Position numbers and translations under genes: made by a program
Shown: positions 34,601 through 55,059 of the stretch, in pieces
How positions within the stretch are numbered: the first letter of the stretch is position 1
How the letters are laid out: each line of letters opens with the position of its first letter
Origin: Lutjanus erythropterus
Lineage: Eukaryota; Chordata; Actinopteri; Lutjaniformes; Lutjanidae
Reading direction: 5' to 3'
Assembly: GCA_020091685.1 (NCBI GenBank)
Contig: CM034613.1
Coordinates: forward strand, 17,070,932 to 17,134,931
Length of the DNA stretch: 64,000 nucleotides
Notes under the pieces: model-generated
Seen by the model: only the letters and a program-made list of their open reading frames with translations
Database searches by the model: none
Told to the model about the DNA's origin: nothing

Positions 34601-34808
34601 GTCCTCATGGGAGCCTGCTTCCTCATTGTAAGACCAGATTCTTAATTGTTTTCCTGCTTTGAATAACACCAGTTTAAGTTTTTGTACACTTGCTGCCTCG
34701 GTCTGATCAGAGGATGAATTAACGTCCTTCTTTGTCGTCGCTTTGCAGGATTTCATGTTCTTCGAGAAGGTCGGGGAGGCCAACCAACGCAGCACGGTGT
34801 TTTCGTAA
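22648..34808 (+). CDS. plscr3: Phospholipid scramblase, PLSCR3-like
   Basis: Coding exons 22648-22660, 27956-28242, 29719-29761, 29967-30187, 32914-33075, 34466-34627 and 34749-34808 give 315 residues. Scramblases are Ca2+-responsive, membrane-anchored proteins; PLSCR3 is linked to mitochondria and cardiolipin movement. Residues 5-95 are Pro/Gly/Tyr-rich, as in the family. Then come [20 protein letters not shown], a Cys-rich palmitoylation-type cluster ([12 protein letters not shown], about 177-188), [21 protein letters not shown], the EF-hand-like loop [12 protein letters not shown] (269-280) and the C-terminal membrane segment [18 protein letters not shown] (from about 285). Human PLSCR3 is 295 residues. 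The choice of PLSCR3 over PLSCR1 rests mainly on adjacency to tnk1, as on human 17p13.1. Intron 1 is 5.3 kb. Confidence 0.9.
23936..24236. repeat. Dispersed ATTAAT-type repeat, copy 2
   Basis: It contains TCGATTAATCGATTGATAGTTG and ends in TAATTGTTGCAGCTCTA. It is an inverted relative of the repeat at 3747-4050. Confidence 0.75.
24290..24935 (-). mobile_element. Non-LTR retrotransposon reverse-transcriptase C-terminal fragment
   Basis: Read on the minus strand in broken frames it gives [35 protein letters not shown], and finally [19 protein letters not shown]...AVRTLNSR. This order (LNxxKTKE, FLGVxIxxDLSW, HPxHxLFxLLPSGRRYRSL) is the C-terminal end of reverse transcriptases of CR1/L2/Rex-type LINEs. 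Stops and frameshifts show it is dead. It lies in plscr3 intron 1. Confidence 0.8.
24947..25165. repeat. Dispersed ATTAAT-type repeat, copy 3
   Basis: It opens AGAGCTGCAACGATTAATTG and ends TTGTTAGTTGCAGCCCTAG. It directly follows the LINE fragment. A further degenerate piece runs to about 25345. Confidence 0.75.
25985..26545. mobile_element. TIR/hairpin element, copy 2, with long palindrome
   Basis: The inner part is an extended palindrome. CTCTCTCCAAATCCACC at about 26121 pairs with GGTGGATTTTGG...GAGAGAG at 26365-26391. AGTTGCTGGACTATCGCTGC near 26182 pairs with GCAGCGATAGTCCAGCGACT near 26300. Arms of more than 100 bp surround a short loop near 26255. It belongs to the family at 10008-10578 and lies in plscr3 intron 1. 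Confidence 0.75.
27581..27602. repeat. Poly(T) run
   Basis: At least 22 T residues stand in a row; this could be the reversed tail of a retroposed element. Confidence 0.7.
27640..27800. repeat. GGTTCT/AGAACC repeat fragment
   Basis: Repeated AGAACCATAAAGGGTTCTTTG, GGAACCCTTTTTT, GGTTCCACATGGAACCC and GAGTTCTACCTAGAAGCC form small palindromes. The same vocabulary makes up the tandem block at 60560-61010. Confidence 0.6.
28470..28990. mobile_element. TIR/hairpin element, copy 3
   Basis: TTGGACTGTATGAGGTACTC, CAGACGGCCTTCTCTGACAG and CCAAATATTGCTCTCTCC occur in the same order as in copy 1. CACACAATAACACAAACAAA and the mirrored GATATTTGGCTTGTATAACAG follow. It lies in plscr3 intron 2. Confidence 0.65.
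31589..31800. repeat. SINE-like dispersed repeat, copy 2
   Basis: ACGCCCTGATCACATTCACA, CTTGCTTAAGGGCACCTCGG and GGGGGATTGAACCAGTGCGC match copy 1 at 16977-17190 block for block. It lies in plscr3 intron 4. Confidence 0.7.
31868..32187. repeat. Dispersed ATTAAT-type repeat, copy 4
   Basis: It opens GAGCCGCAGCGATTAGG, contains TGATAATCGATTAATTA and a TATGACAGTAAATGAGA core, and ends TTTAGTTGCAGCCCTA. Confidence 0.75.
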
Positions 34809-36239
34809 CAGGAAAAAGCACGAGAGCAAGAACTTTCTCCAGTTAAACATTCTGCGTTCCTGTAGTCTGTTTTTCCATTTGTTTTTATAAGTCCTTCACT
34901 CATCAGATTCCAGCCAGTACAGTGTCGTCTGTTTATACACACAGAGCAATATGAGCTCATGAGCTCGTGATTCTAGGTGTCCGCCAAGGACTGTTTTTCA
35001 AATCTATCCAAACCCAGTGAGTGACACTGACGTTCCTTACACTCCTTACAGTTTGCAAACGTTTATCTGTTTCCAGTGAGCGAACGTACCTCGAGCTGAG
35101 ATTTAATCCCTTCCAAAGAAAGTCAACCTCGCCCTCAGTGTCTCTGTCCGCAGTGCCCACGCATTGAAATAAGAGTTTGAGTCTGCTTTATGCTACACTG
35201 GCTTTAACATTTCATATTTATGCCACATGTTTATCTATTATTATCACACTCATAAGTCATGTTGTATGAAGAAATAGTTCTAGTGTAAGTGCAATACTGT
35301 TGTGGATGTACAGGCTGTAATCATTGTCTTGCTTCTTGAGCTATGCTAGCAGCTGTCGGAGGCAGTGTCGTTGGTCTGTTGGTCCACCGCTTCTAGACTG
35401 AAGTGTTTCAGCAACTGTCTGATGGATTTCCACGAAATTTAGTGCAGATATTCAATCATGAATCAGACCAAACCTTCAGTACAAAAGTTTGATTTGTCCA
35501 ATGCTTTAGTTCATGACAAACAGGGTTGGGCATCGATTCCAAAGCAGTCATACCTCATTTTAACTTTTGATTTAAATTAAACAGTGTACTACAAACACCT
35601 ACCGTACATTGACTCGGCTACCTGTCTGCAAATATAGACATGAGTTAAATGCATGCATTATTCTCAGTTCATCTTCTCAACCGTTGCTTAGAGGCTTGAC
35701 TAGCAGGTGAAAAGTGCAAATTGTGTGTCTTGTACACTGTAAAAAGAAAACTTCGAGGCAGCTTACTGCAATAGAGTTTTGAGCCCAAGTCATTCTAATC
35801 TTTTGTTTAAATAATTTACTTTCTTAAATAAACTTGAAACTTTCAGCAAAACTTTTTTTATTTTATTTCAAAATGTAAGAGTTTAAGTTAAGGCTCAAAA
35901 CTCAAAAATAACGCAGGAGGACACTCAAAGAATCTGAATCGCTAAAATCCAAACGATACCCAACCCTGATGACAAATACCTGCAAATCTAATGACATTCC
36001 TGTCTACATCAGCTGTAGTTTAGTGCTAATTAGGAAGTGTTAGCATGCAAACAAGCCAAACTAAAATGCTGACGTTAGCATTTATCTCAAAGCACTGCTC
36101 TGCTTTAGTGTAGCCTCACAGAGCTGCTTGCACGGCTGTTGACTTGTGATCTTAGCTTTATATAAAATCTGACCCATTAACCACAGTAAACAGGCTGTCG
36201 TTGTATAGGGAAGTGGTTAGGGTGTTAGCGAGAGGAGTG

Positions 36240-36540
36240 GGGGGTGTTTAATGTCTTTTGGTTGAAGTTGTGAACACAGGAGTTGATGCATACTGACAGT
36301 ATTTACCAAAGCGCTTTTTCCTCTACCTCCCAGCTGCCTTTCCCATCTGTGTCTTAAAGCCCAGTGTACATAATCCAACACAACTGTATCATAGGCTACG
36401 GTGCAAACGCTCTCATGCTCCCTCCGTGGTTCGCTGGTTGCCATGGAGCCGAACCTCGCCCTGCAATTCCTCCAGATACCACTGCGTTGACCATGTGCCA
36501 GAGTAAGGATGCAGGAGACAGAATGTAGGTTAAATAGGAG
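36240..36540. promoter_or_regulatory. Candidate regulatory patch with RFX-like half site
   Basis: This stretch is less AT-rich than its surroundings and contains TGGTTGCCATGGAGCC near 36433, which resembles an RFX X-box half with a decayed second half. ORFs here have no splice or family support. The regulatory role is inference. Confidence 0.2.
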
Positions 36541-37954
36541 GAAAGATCTGACCGAAGGAGGGATGTTTAAAAAAAAAAAAAAGTAGAAGAAAAAAGCAGG
36601 AAGTGAGGTGACCTCAGAGCGTTTGGAAAACTCCATCAGCGGGCAAAGTTTTTTGTTGCAGCGAGACCTGAATGTGAACTTTGCCGTGCTTTAGAATGTA
36701 TATAAAGTGTCTGTGTCTGTTGCAGTTTCATGCAATTTTCTGTTCTGCATTTAATTATTCTTGTATTTTTTTTTATCGTTAGGGTGTGCCTCCTGTGAGG
36801 CGTGGTTGCCACTAGTGCTCTCTAATCCAGACTGCAGCTAAACATTACACTGTCAGCTACTAAATGTGTCTTATTACCTAAATATATTCTATGTATCCTG
36901 CCACCAGCCTCTGATAAGGAAAGAGAAAGTAGCCAAAGGATGAACAGAAGATAGGCAATCATTTGTTCAGTTGGTTTTATATTAATTTGGATCACTTGCT
37001 TTTTTGGTTTACATCTGTCATCAGTTTTCTGCATTTCTATCAAAAAATATCTTCTATTTGTTCATAACTTTTATATCTGTGACTTTGAATTACTTTTTTT
37101 TTTTTACAGAATCACAAAATACCTTGTAGTTCATAAATAAAACAAATAAAGTTGAAGTGTGAGTGTCCTGTGTTCTTCGCTGCTCCAGCGATTGTCCAGG
37201 AAAGTTTTGGGGAAGGCCCTCGGAAACCTGAAGTCTAAATGTGGAACATGTGATTTCACTTGGAAAAAATTATCTTCGATTCGGAGGGAAATCCGGCCTC
37301 TCACTCTCTGGCACAGAATTAGCCAGCTCCAACAAAACAGCGCTACACTTTAGTTACTGCATAACTTTCTCAGTACAACATGGACTTTATTGTTGTCAGT
37401 ATCAGCGTCCTTTATCTTTCTGCATTCACAAGTTTATACCCCTGCCCTACTTCCGATGCAACAAGAGGAGACAAAACCTCTCCTCCCTGCTCACATACTG
37501 ATTAAATATCAAACTCCTCCACCTCCTGGGAAATTGAGGGAAATACAAGCAAAGTATTTTTTAGGAACATGTCTGCACTTGTCCACTGGCCTCAGTACCC
37601 CTGGGAAATACTTTAGGATTTAATTGTTATCCCATGATCTGTTACCATATAATTCTTACTGTGCAGGAGTCAGTGACTCTGTGGCTTAACTCATCGTACA
37701 AGTTAACCTGAAATTCTGCATTCTGCTGCTGCGTAAATATTTCCACTAGTATGTTCATGTACACAGTGTACTTTTTCGTCAGTGGCGTGACTTGACATGA
37801 CTTCAGATTACAACAGACATAACAGAAGTATGTTGTTGTGTAATTTAAACATATAAACACTGAGCTGTATATCTGAGGTGTGAGTGACTGGGCTGACGTC
37901 TCATCAGAGTTCATTTAAATAAAGTAAAACAGTGCTTCCCAACTTTTTTCCTTA

Positions 37955-38150
37955 GAATCAGTAGAATTTGTCCAAGCTCTTTGTAAAACACATCAGAAGG
38001 ATGTCAGTGCAGCAAATACTCACCTTTTGGGTTGGTAAAGCATCCTGAGCGCAGCAAAAATAATTAAAAAAGTAAGGAAATACATGGAGAGGCAAGTGTC
38101 TCTGCAGATAGACGCCACCACACACCTCTAGTTGGTCATAAGTGATGATT
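37955..38150. repeat. Dispersed repeat (GTAGGATTTGTCC family), copy 2
   Basis: AGTAGAATTTGTCCAAGCT, CACATCAGAAGGATG, TTTTGGGTTGGTAAAGC and AAATACATGGAGAGG occur in the same order as in 6055-6235. It is preceded by GTGCTTCCCAACTTTTTTCC, a common repeat end. Confidence 0.6.
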
Positions 38151-39110
38151 GAAAGGGATTCATGTAAGTCTCTCTACTGTTTTTAAAGAAAATGTTGCTT
38201 ATTATACCATTAAGAGATCCCTTTTCTATCAATGAGTAAACTAACGGCCCCTGACTAACACAATAACAGTACAGAACAGTTGCTGAACTGTACAGTTAAC
38301 TAAAACAGTAAATGTAATAGCTGTAGGAGGTACGTTTAAAATGAGCAATCTGAATTAATTTTGAGCAGATTATTTTCTCTTAATGTTGCATCAGAGATGA
38401 CTTTTCTGTCTGTATTTTATTATATTTATTTTATATTTAAAATAATAATCTTAAGTTTAAAAATAACAGTTTAATTTGTGTTTCTTCACAGTTATGAATG
38501 AAATGATGTGTTTAAAAAAAAGTTTCACACACATGAAGCTTCGGTGAACCAGAATGTGGTCTGGGACCGCAAGGTTGGGAAAAAGTGATGTAATACATTC
38601 ACTACACACACCACATCTTTGTGAAAACCAGCAGGCGCTTGAACACAACACAACAACACAAAGTTCCTGATTAAAGAATGTGTTATATGTGTGTTAACTT
38701 ATGCTAGTAGCAGCTAATGTAGCCATAGAGCTGTCAGCCTCACACAGAGAAGAGGAGCGGGCTACAGAGCACTGGTTATTATTATAATTATTATTATTAT
38801 TTCTAACTCTAATAAACTAATATCTCAGAATAATGGCTATCTCAAAACAACAAGAAAAAAAAGACTCATTATTTCCAGAGAGTGTCTCATTATAATGATT
38901 TAGAGGAGCTTTTTTTTCTTTTTTTTTCTTTTTTTTTCAGCTTTTTTTCACAAATGCACTGATCCTCTCCAAGACCTGTGAACACACACTGATGTATCAG
39001 CTTGTGATTCGCTAAAGGAATTTCTAATATTAAAACTGACAGATGTGAATTCAATGGAAAATGAATAATCTGCCCATATGGAAGCTCACCATAAAGACCA
39101 GATCATCAAT

Positions 39111-39116
39111 TTTATT
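39111..39116 (-). terminator. tnk1: tnk1 poly(A) signal (AATAAA)
   Basis: TTTATT on the plus strand reads AATAAA on the minus strand about 300 bases after the tnk1 stop codon, giving a short 3' UTR. Confidence 0.6.
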
Positions 39117-39414
39117 CAATAGAACAACAATTTCTAATACAGTATATACAAATTCATTACAATATAAAAACTACCGGCAAAAAAAAAACAAACGTGTTGG
39201 ACAGTGTCTCGCTACAAATGTAAAAAAACAGCAGTTACTCATTTCCTCTATTTTGAAACATTTGTCATTTTGTACATTCAACCATCTTCATTTTTTTCTA
39301 CTTTCTTAGGCGCAGGAGCTCCCAGCTGTTCCCATATCCAGCTGTACCGGGCAGCAACCAGTGTCAGTGTGAAGCAAGACGCCGCTCAAAGAGTCCAAGG
39401 CGTCCAAAATCCGG

Positions 39415-48453
<9,039 letters not shown>

Positions 48454-48729
48454 GACCCGCCCCACCTGCCTGTGGGGTCAAAGGTTACAAGACAGCGTGA
48501 GAACCTCTTGTGTGTTTTTTAATCAGTTTACGTTGTACTTTTAAAGCCCTTTACATCAAATGCAATTAAATCTTTGACTTTTGGTAATTAAAACTAAACT
48601 AAGAGGACAGATATCAAGCGCTCGACTCTGATTTCCAGTCAGGAGACCTACAAAAAAACCCAGTGACACAATAATGAGCCAATGCTCCATTTGAGCCTGT
48701 TTAACGGTAACTTTGCTCCCACTCAGACC

Positions 48730-48757
48730 TTGTTAGGTTACCATGGAGACCTAACAA
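48730..48757. promoter_or_regulatory. 28-bp palindrome with RFX X-box-like core
   Basis: TTGTTAGGT (48730-48738) and ACCTAACAA (48749-48757) are perfect inverted arms around TACCATGGAG. The core GTTACCATGGAGAC closely fits the X-box consensus (GTTGCCATGGAAAC-like) bound by RFX factors. It lies in tnk1 intron 1, about 280 bases upstream of the start codon. Confidence 0.4.
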
Positions 48758-49329
48758 AAAGCCCTTGGTGAAGATGCCAGAGGGGAATTACTCAGCTTTT
48801 AGCTGTGTGCCAACTGTTAACAAGTGGTTTGTCAGTGACCTGCAAGGAGGAATCGCTTACTGGCAACTAACTGACTGTCTGCTACCTTCCAACTTTTCAT
48901 AACCAAAATATCATAAAGGTAGTGTCATTTGCATTTCCAAACAGGCTGTTACAGTGGCTACCCAAATGAGAGTAAAATGACAGAAGAGGCAAACAAGCGA
49001 AAAAGGTGTATGACCCCCCTGGTCAGGGAACAAAACCAGACATAAACAATTTTCTTCTCTTCAGAAGCACAAACAAGTAGGTCCAGCATCAGCACTGCTC
49101 ACTGGGCTGTGACTCATGTTTAACCTCGGAGGACAGGATCCTGCAGGGAGTCCTGAAGCAAAGTGAACAACTGAGAGGTGGAAACATTATCTTGTCTGTC
49201 TGTGGTTCAGGGGCACCTGTCAGACAGGATTCTGTTCACACAGTATTTATGTAACTACTGCAGAGTGTTGACAGCAGCGTGACTTTGAATCTATCTTCAG
49301 TTACGACAGGAAGAGTCTGACAGGATTTT

Positions 49330-49730
49330 TCCAAAATTGTTATTACAATTACAAATCCTAATTAACTTTAGAAATCCTATCTTATCTTACTTCATCCCCC
49401 TCTCAGGTTAGGAAATCCTAAACAGATAAAAAGTCCAATGATGGTTATCCCGCCTTTATGTCTGTTACCTAGCAACCAACACTACTTTTCTCATCCCACC
49501 GAGTTTAACAACTTTGTAACATCTGTGGAGAAATCTCAAGATAAATAAATTAGCTGAGATTATGGTTAGCTACTATTTACTAACACTACTGTTGGGTAAC
49601 ACTGCATTAGCTACTGTCAGCTAGCACTACCTGCTAAAAAAAGTTAAAGTAAGGACATCTTAACGGTTATCCTAAAGTTAGGAGAGTTTATTTAAGATTT
49701 TGCATAGTTAGGATTTTGGTGTTATACACT
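49330..49730. repeat. AT-rich inverted repeat in tnk1 intron 1
   Basis: AAATCCTAATTAACTTTAGA, AGGAAATCCTAAACAG and, at the far end, TTATCCTAAAGTTAGGAGAG and TAGTTAGGATTTTGG make a loose inverted repeat. It resembles a decayed fold-back element. Confidence 0.4.
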
Positions 49731-50979
49731 TTTCCTATCTTCCATTAGGCTAAGAACACTGACCCATGAAATGTTCACCTGCAATGGCTTATTTTTTTTT
49801 TTCTAAAAGGTCCTAACCCTTTTGGCTATAACCTCTGGCTTCTGCTCTTAATGTTTCTAGAGGGTTGTACAGCTATAAATTGCCTGCTTATCAGCAGGCC
49901 GAGCCCAGCAGCAGCAGGTATGAGTCAGGGAACATTCCCCCGTCAGTTACCATGAGAGAAAAAAAAAAATTAACATCTATTCTACATTAAACAACTAGCA
50001 AGACCACATCGTCTTCACCAATCAGCCTGCTCGTCCTTACTGCCAACAGATGCTGCAAAAGCCAAGCAAGTGCAGGAGGGTACTAGTCTGGGCTTGCATT
50101 AAATTTACAGGGACAACTCCCAATTAGTTTGCACCCAACTTAAGTGTGAGATAAATTCTCTGCAGAGCGCATTCAAAATCAAACACTCACACAGGCAAAC
50201 AGAGAAAACTGTGTGATCATTCTCTCTATGTACAGAGTGATGAATCTTTAACCTGCACAGCTACTGAAACAATCCTCTCAGCCTGTGTGACCAAGTGTTT
50301 AACTATTTAGTTGATAGCTCACTGTAATGCGGCTGAACAGTCACTGGTTAAACTAGCCTGTTTTTTTTTTTTAATCTAACCGGCCATTATCTTTAACTTC
50401 ACGTGGCTGACGGCATTGTTTATCCAGTGCAACTAAGAGTGTGTGTTTACACTGGTGATGCCTGCTTCCTCTGAACTGAGCTCAAGAACAAACCAAGATC
50501 AGAGCACAGTCACACACTTGACACGCTCATTCATCTCAGACAAAGCTGCAGTAGCAAAGAAAAGTGCATAACTTTAGTCACATGAATATTCCGATCTGCT
50601 ATCAAACAAGTGAAGGGTGTGCCTCTTAAAAAATATGCCAAAATATCTGATGATGCATTTTCTACAAGAACAGACAATACGAGCACAGTCAAGAGCAGCA
50701 GTATAAATATTCTGATATTTCACTTAAATCAGTGTGGCAATGCAACAATGTGAAATAATCCCTGCAACTATTATCAGCAAACTATACTTCTGTATGTATA
50801 AAAAAAAATCTTTATACAGCATTCCCCCTCAGTGTCATGGTATTCTATGATATATCATTGGATTATTATCATTTTTGGATTACAGTGGCAGCAGCATTTT
50901 CATAACATTGTACCATATTTCATTAACTGATCACATGCTTTTGTATATATACCCCAAATCTGAAAAGTAAATAAATGTA

Positions 50980-51125
50980 GGAGTAAAAATGTACTTAAAT
51001 GTACTTAAGTAGAATTAAATAACATAAAATTTAAACTCAAGTTAAGTGCAAGTACCTTAAATTTGTAATTGAGTACAGTACTTGAGTATAAGTACTTGTA
51101 AACAGACACAGAATGGTTATTTGAG
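50980..51125. repeat. GTACTT-rich repeat
   Basis: TACTTAAATGTACTTAAGTAG, AGTACAGTACTTGAGTATAA and GTACTTGTAA belong to a dispersed repeat seen also at 20400-20480 and 41010-41170 in diverged form. Confidence 0.5.
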
Positions 51126-51340
51126 ATATGTGCCATCATAAATTATTCTTAATTACTCTGCAGTTACTCTAATTACTACTTTATATTAATTAAGTCATTT
51201 TGTCAGTGCTTTTTGCTACTTTTCTTATTTAGAGCCACATGAAACCTGATTATTTAATAAAACTATCAGACATTGGGTGTTTCCTCAGACAGCTGCATAC
51301 ATAAACCCGGTCACAGACGAATAAAAGCTCTGATACTCAC

Positions 51341-51430
51341 CGTTAATCAAAATAATTCAGCTCTCCGGTACCTGACAGCTATTTCTCAACCGCACACACC
51401 CCGAGACAAGTGATCCATGTTGGCACTGAA
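51341..51430 (-). other. tnk1: tnk1 noncoding first exon (5' UTR) and promoter-proximal DNA
   Basis: On the minus strand a strong donor (TTAACG|GTGAGTAT; last exon base 51341) ends a CpG-containing stretch upstream of the coding exons. The next acceptor on this strand that joins the coding frame is at 48469/48470. The upstream end is not defined by sequence. A GC box (GCTCCGCCCCTTT) lies further out at about 51625-51637 and suggests the promoter. Confidence 0.5.
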
Positions 51431-52265
51431 ACCTGCAGCGACGTCGACGGAAGACTTCTCCACAAATCACGACTCTTCTCTGGATCCTGAACTCCCTTTA
51501 AATAAGTCACAATCCGATACATTAAACACAGATTATCGATAAAGATATAAACTATCTCCTGTTACATGAGTCGGTCATTCAGTACAGGCTCGTTTGTGAT
51601 CTACCTGTGTGTTTTCGGCTCTTTGCTCCGCCCCTTTCTAGTTTTGTGATCTGACCACACCCCTTCCTGTCTCCTCTCACCTGAGCCTTCAGCTCAACAC
51701 AAACACCCCTGAAGACAAAACGAAATGACCTGCTCACATAATAACGTTACCTGTTAGTCATTAGTCCAAAATAATAAATGTAGGCCAGTTATCAATGACT
51801 GTATGGCAATGTGGTTCAACTGGATGAATGGTTAACTGTTGAAAAACAGTTTCATGCATAGTTTCACACCTTTTTACACTTTTTAATTGGGTTTAAATAA
51901 GCACAGGACAGACATACAACACATCCATCAAAAAAACAAAGAGTTAAATAATGTAATAATAACAATAATAATGGAGGGAAAAAAATCAGACTTAAATAGA
52001 CTATTTAATCACATGTATTTAGCCTAAAAATAAAATATTGTTTCTGGTCCACTCTGGTCATCAATAGCTGTATATCATGTACACATGTTTGGGGCAATGA
52101 GAGAGGTATCCCCCCAAAACAGGAGCTTAGTCCCTGGAAGTGACAAAAGTTTTTCAGGTCTGCAGGTAAATAATCCAGAAAAGGCAAACATTCAGAAACA
52201 GCTCAGTCTATATGTATTCTGCCATACATGAGGTATAATGAGTATAACTTAGCTAAAACAAAATC

Positions 52266-52500
52266 CTAGCTTATAGGGTACGGCGAATGTACCTTGCTTA
52301 GGCCAAATGCTAGTTTATAGTGTACAGCAAATAGCTAAAAGTAAATGCTAGTTTATAGGGTACAGCTAATGTACCTAGCTAAAACTAAATGTTTTTTTTT
52401 ACAGGGTATAGCAGATGCACGTCGCTAAAAAAAATAATTCTAGTCTATAGGTTCCACCGAATGTACCTTGCTAAAACTAAATGCTAGTTTATAGGGTACG
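52266..52500. repeat. Minisatellite, about 44-bp unit, six copies
   Basis: The unit is CTAGTTTATAGGGTACAGC followed by AATGTACCTAGCTAAAACT. Unit starts near 52266, 52310, 52348, 52391, 52440 and 52484 give spacings of 38-49 bases. Copies are diverged, and the fourth has a T run in place of CTAG. Confidence 0.8.
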
Positions 52501-52999
52501 CAAGTGGTTCCCAAACTTTTTCTGGAACGCCCCCCTTCAGAAGCCGAAAAAAGCTTTATGCCCTCCCCACCCTGCAATTGTTATCAATCATTGACAATAA
52601 GAAGAAGTTTTAGAAATGTTAGCATGACATCATCAGCAACCTCTTGTTTGTTTGTTAATGTCCCTGCATAAATCATATTCATTCCCTGCCGTGGCTCTAC
52701 ACCCCCCCCACCCCAACTATATGGTAGATTACTGGGTACACCTACTACTAAAACAAGTTTACATGGTACACAGGGCTAAAACTGTTTTAGCTAGGTGTTT
52801 TAGCTGAATATAATGAAATGGGATTATTAATGTAATTCATTCTCAACTAAATAAATAAAGCATTATATTGGCTACAGTATACAGCCTAATTTGTTATGAT
52901 GTGTTGTGTTGTTTTCCATAACTGATCAGAAGATATCTACACCTATTTACTGCCACCATGACTAATCTTACAATCAAGTAAAATTTCCCATTAGTCATG

Positions 53000-53340
53000 G
53001 CGGAGGTTCAAATTATTTTTCATAAATAAGGTCATTAATCCTCTCCATTGACCGTGTTCAATTCCTCTGTCTGGGCTCAAACGAAACTTGCCATGAGCTA
53101 TGACTCCTTCTCTCCTTCCATACCTGCTGCTGCCAAGCAAGTTTGACAGGATTTTTTTCATCCTCTCACGCGGATGATCATTTGAATGCAAACTGTGTAA
53201 GACCTGCTTGCACTTTGCACTTCCTGGTACAGTATCTCCCACAGTCGCTCCTCGCTGCCCGCCCCAGTTACTCAACACAGACAATAGATTTCAGCGGAGC
53301 AGCCATTCAAAGGAACCTGCGAACAGGAATGGATGTGGAG
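53000..53340. promoter_or_regulatory. Candidate conserved noncoding patch
   Basis: Base composition is balanced, repeats are absent, and there are motif-like words: ATTTGAATGCAAACT (octamer-like, about 53181), TCAAACGAAACTTG and AGATTTCAGCGG. Minus- and plus-strand ORFs overlap here without splice or family support. Function is inference. Confidence 0.25.
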
Positions 53341-55059
53341 ATCTCTTTACACTTTTATGCAGGCACTTACAACTAAACTAGATTAGAAGACAGATAAGAT
53401 TATAGGAAATCACATCAGCATTTTTAGCTCCTGATAAAATATGAGACTATATCATTATTTTTAAAGCTGTCAGAATCACAATTTATGTAAGTTGTTCTTC
53501 CACCAGGCGGGTATTTCGACAATGACCTGTCATTTCCAGGATTTGATGAGTAGTTGAAGCCAACGAGGAGTGTGTGGGACGGATGTTTACACTCTTCATG
53601 CAGTCTTAAATCTCTGAGGCTGAAGTTCCTGAGCGTCAGTTTTCAGTGTGGGAAGCTCTCTCTGACAGGCCTGGCTGGAGGTGAAGAAACGTGGCCTGTG
53701 AATCACTGCGGGGAGAATGTAGTTTTAGCCGTTTCAATTGAACAGAGGCAATACTGAGAACGAGCGGAGAGAAATGTGATAGTTTTGACATTTTTCTTGT
53801 TATGTATGAGAGACAGAATGAATGGAATGGGTAGTCCCACTGATTATATGAAGCCTGAGTTTATGAGAACTGACAAAACAGTCAGAGATCCAAACCGTGG
53901 CAAGTTGGTTAATTTGTTTGCATTATTTAGCAAAAAAGTAAAGAGTCACAGAATTTCGTAGGAGACAATGTGACAAGACCTGGTGGCTTTAATTTTTAAA
54001 GCTTATACTGAGACTGTTTGAAATCCTCAGAACTTTATTTCAAACCCTTGTGGAGATCCTAAAGTTTCAAAAGACACCTATATGTCAGACTGAATTTTGG
54101 GTAAATCTGTATGAAATAATGCACAGACATCCAGAATATTTGCATTTGTATACAATGATGCAGCCATTAAATTACAGACGAAAAAAAAATTTGAACTTCC
54201 CTCAAGGTGTTCTTGAGAAATCATCTTCACAAGAATGGGGTGACATAAAAACAATGCCTCTAGCCACAGCTGTCTCCGGCATGGAGCCAGAAAAAAGTTT
54301 TTTTTTTCAAGATTTTTCAAAAAAATTTGAAATCTCAGAGGTCCATCAGCAGACAGTCAAAAATATGCGCAAAAGAAATTAGGCTGATTGTTTCCAGTAA
54401 TGCTCGAGATGAACTGCGAACAAAAGCTTCAGGGTCATTGGTCGCACACATGCACACATGCGAGTGATCGCATGATTACACCTGGATATAATACCAAAGA
54501 AAGCAAAGTTAGAAAGCTATGAGGGCCATCAGATGAGATTAACAACAAATGATAAGTGTTTGTGGAAAAACCAAAGATACAGTTTCCTGATATTTCAGGT
54601 GAAAGTAAGACAGTATAAATATATATAATAAATACACTATTTTTATACTTTTGTTTATGTTTTGTAAGAGATGTGAAATAAGGTGAATAATATAGACAAG
54701 ACATGAGTTTTTAAACTTTTTAAACTGGAACATGTCCTGTCTGAAACTGAACATGAACATGCACTTTATCAACATGTGCTTTATTGCACTTTGCTGCTAA
54801 TCTATATGATTTTAGACACATATTATATATAGAAGTTTTTAGATGTATCTTAATCTCTTTCATTACACTGCTATGGACTGGGAAGAAGAGTGTTTAGTTT
54901 TCTTTTTTTTAAGTACGTAACAAAATGACAATAGATTTTAAGGCACTTGAAGCACTAAAACTTTATTTAGTGGGCTGTTTAATGTTGATGTATAGTGATA
55001 AAGTGATGTATAGTGAGAATAGTGATGAAAAAAGTAAATTTCTCATCACTGTCATCACT

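Larger units (their letters stand above)
34809..39110. other. Intergenic region between plscr3 and tnk1 3' ends
   Basis: The two genes converge here. The proximal part must contain the plscr3 3' UTR, but its end is unclear; AATAAA-type signals occur only around 37135-37150. A repeat related to 6055-6235 lies at 37955-38150. A patch at 36240-36540 looks like regulatory DNA. No other gene could be built. Confidence 0.55.

Noticed and set aside
34394..34960. 188-codon minus-strand frame
   Set aside because: It is antisense to plscr3 exons 6 and 7 and has no family match.
52991..53376. Overlapping ORFs on both strands
   Set aside because: No start context, splicing or family features; treated as a noncoding patch instead.
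54050..54382. 110-codon plus-strand frame
   Set aside because: It is AT-rich with Lys/Phe runs and no recognisable domain. It may be decayed repeat DNA.
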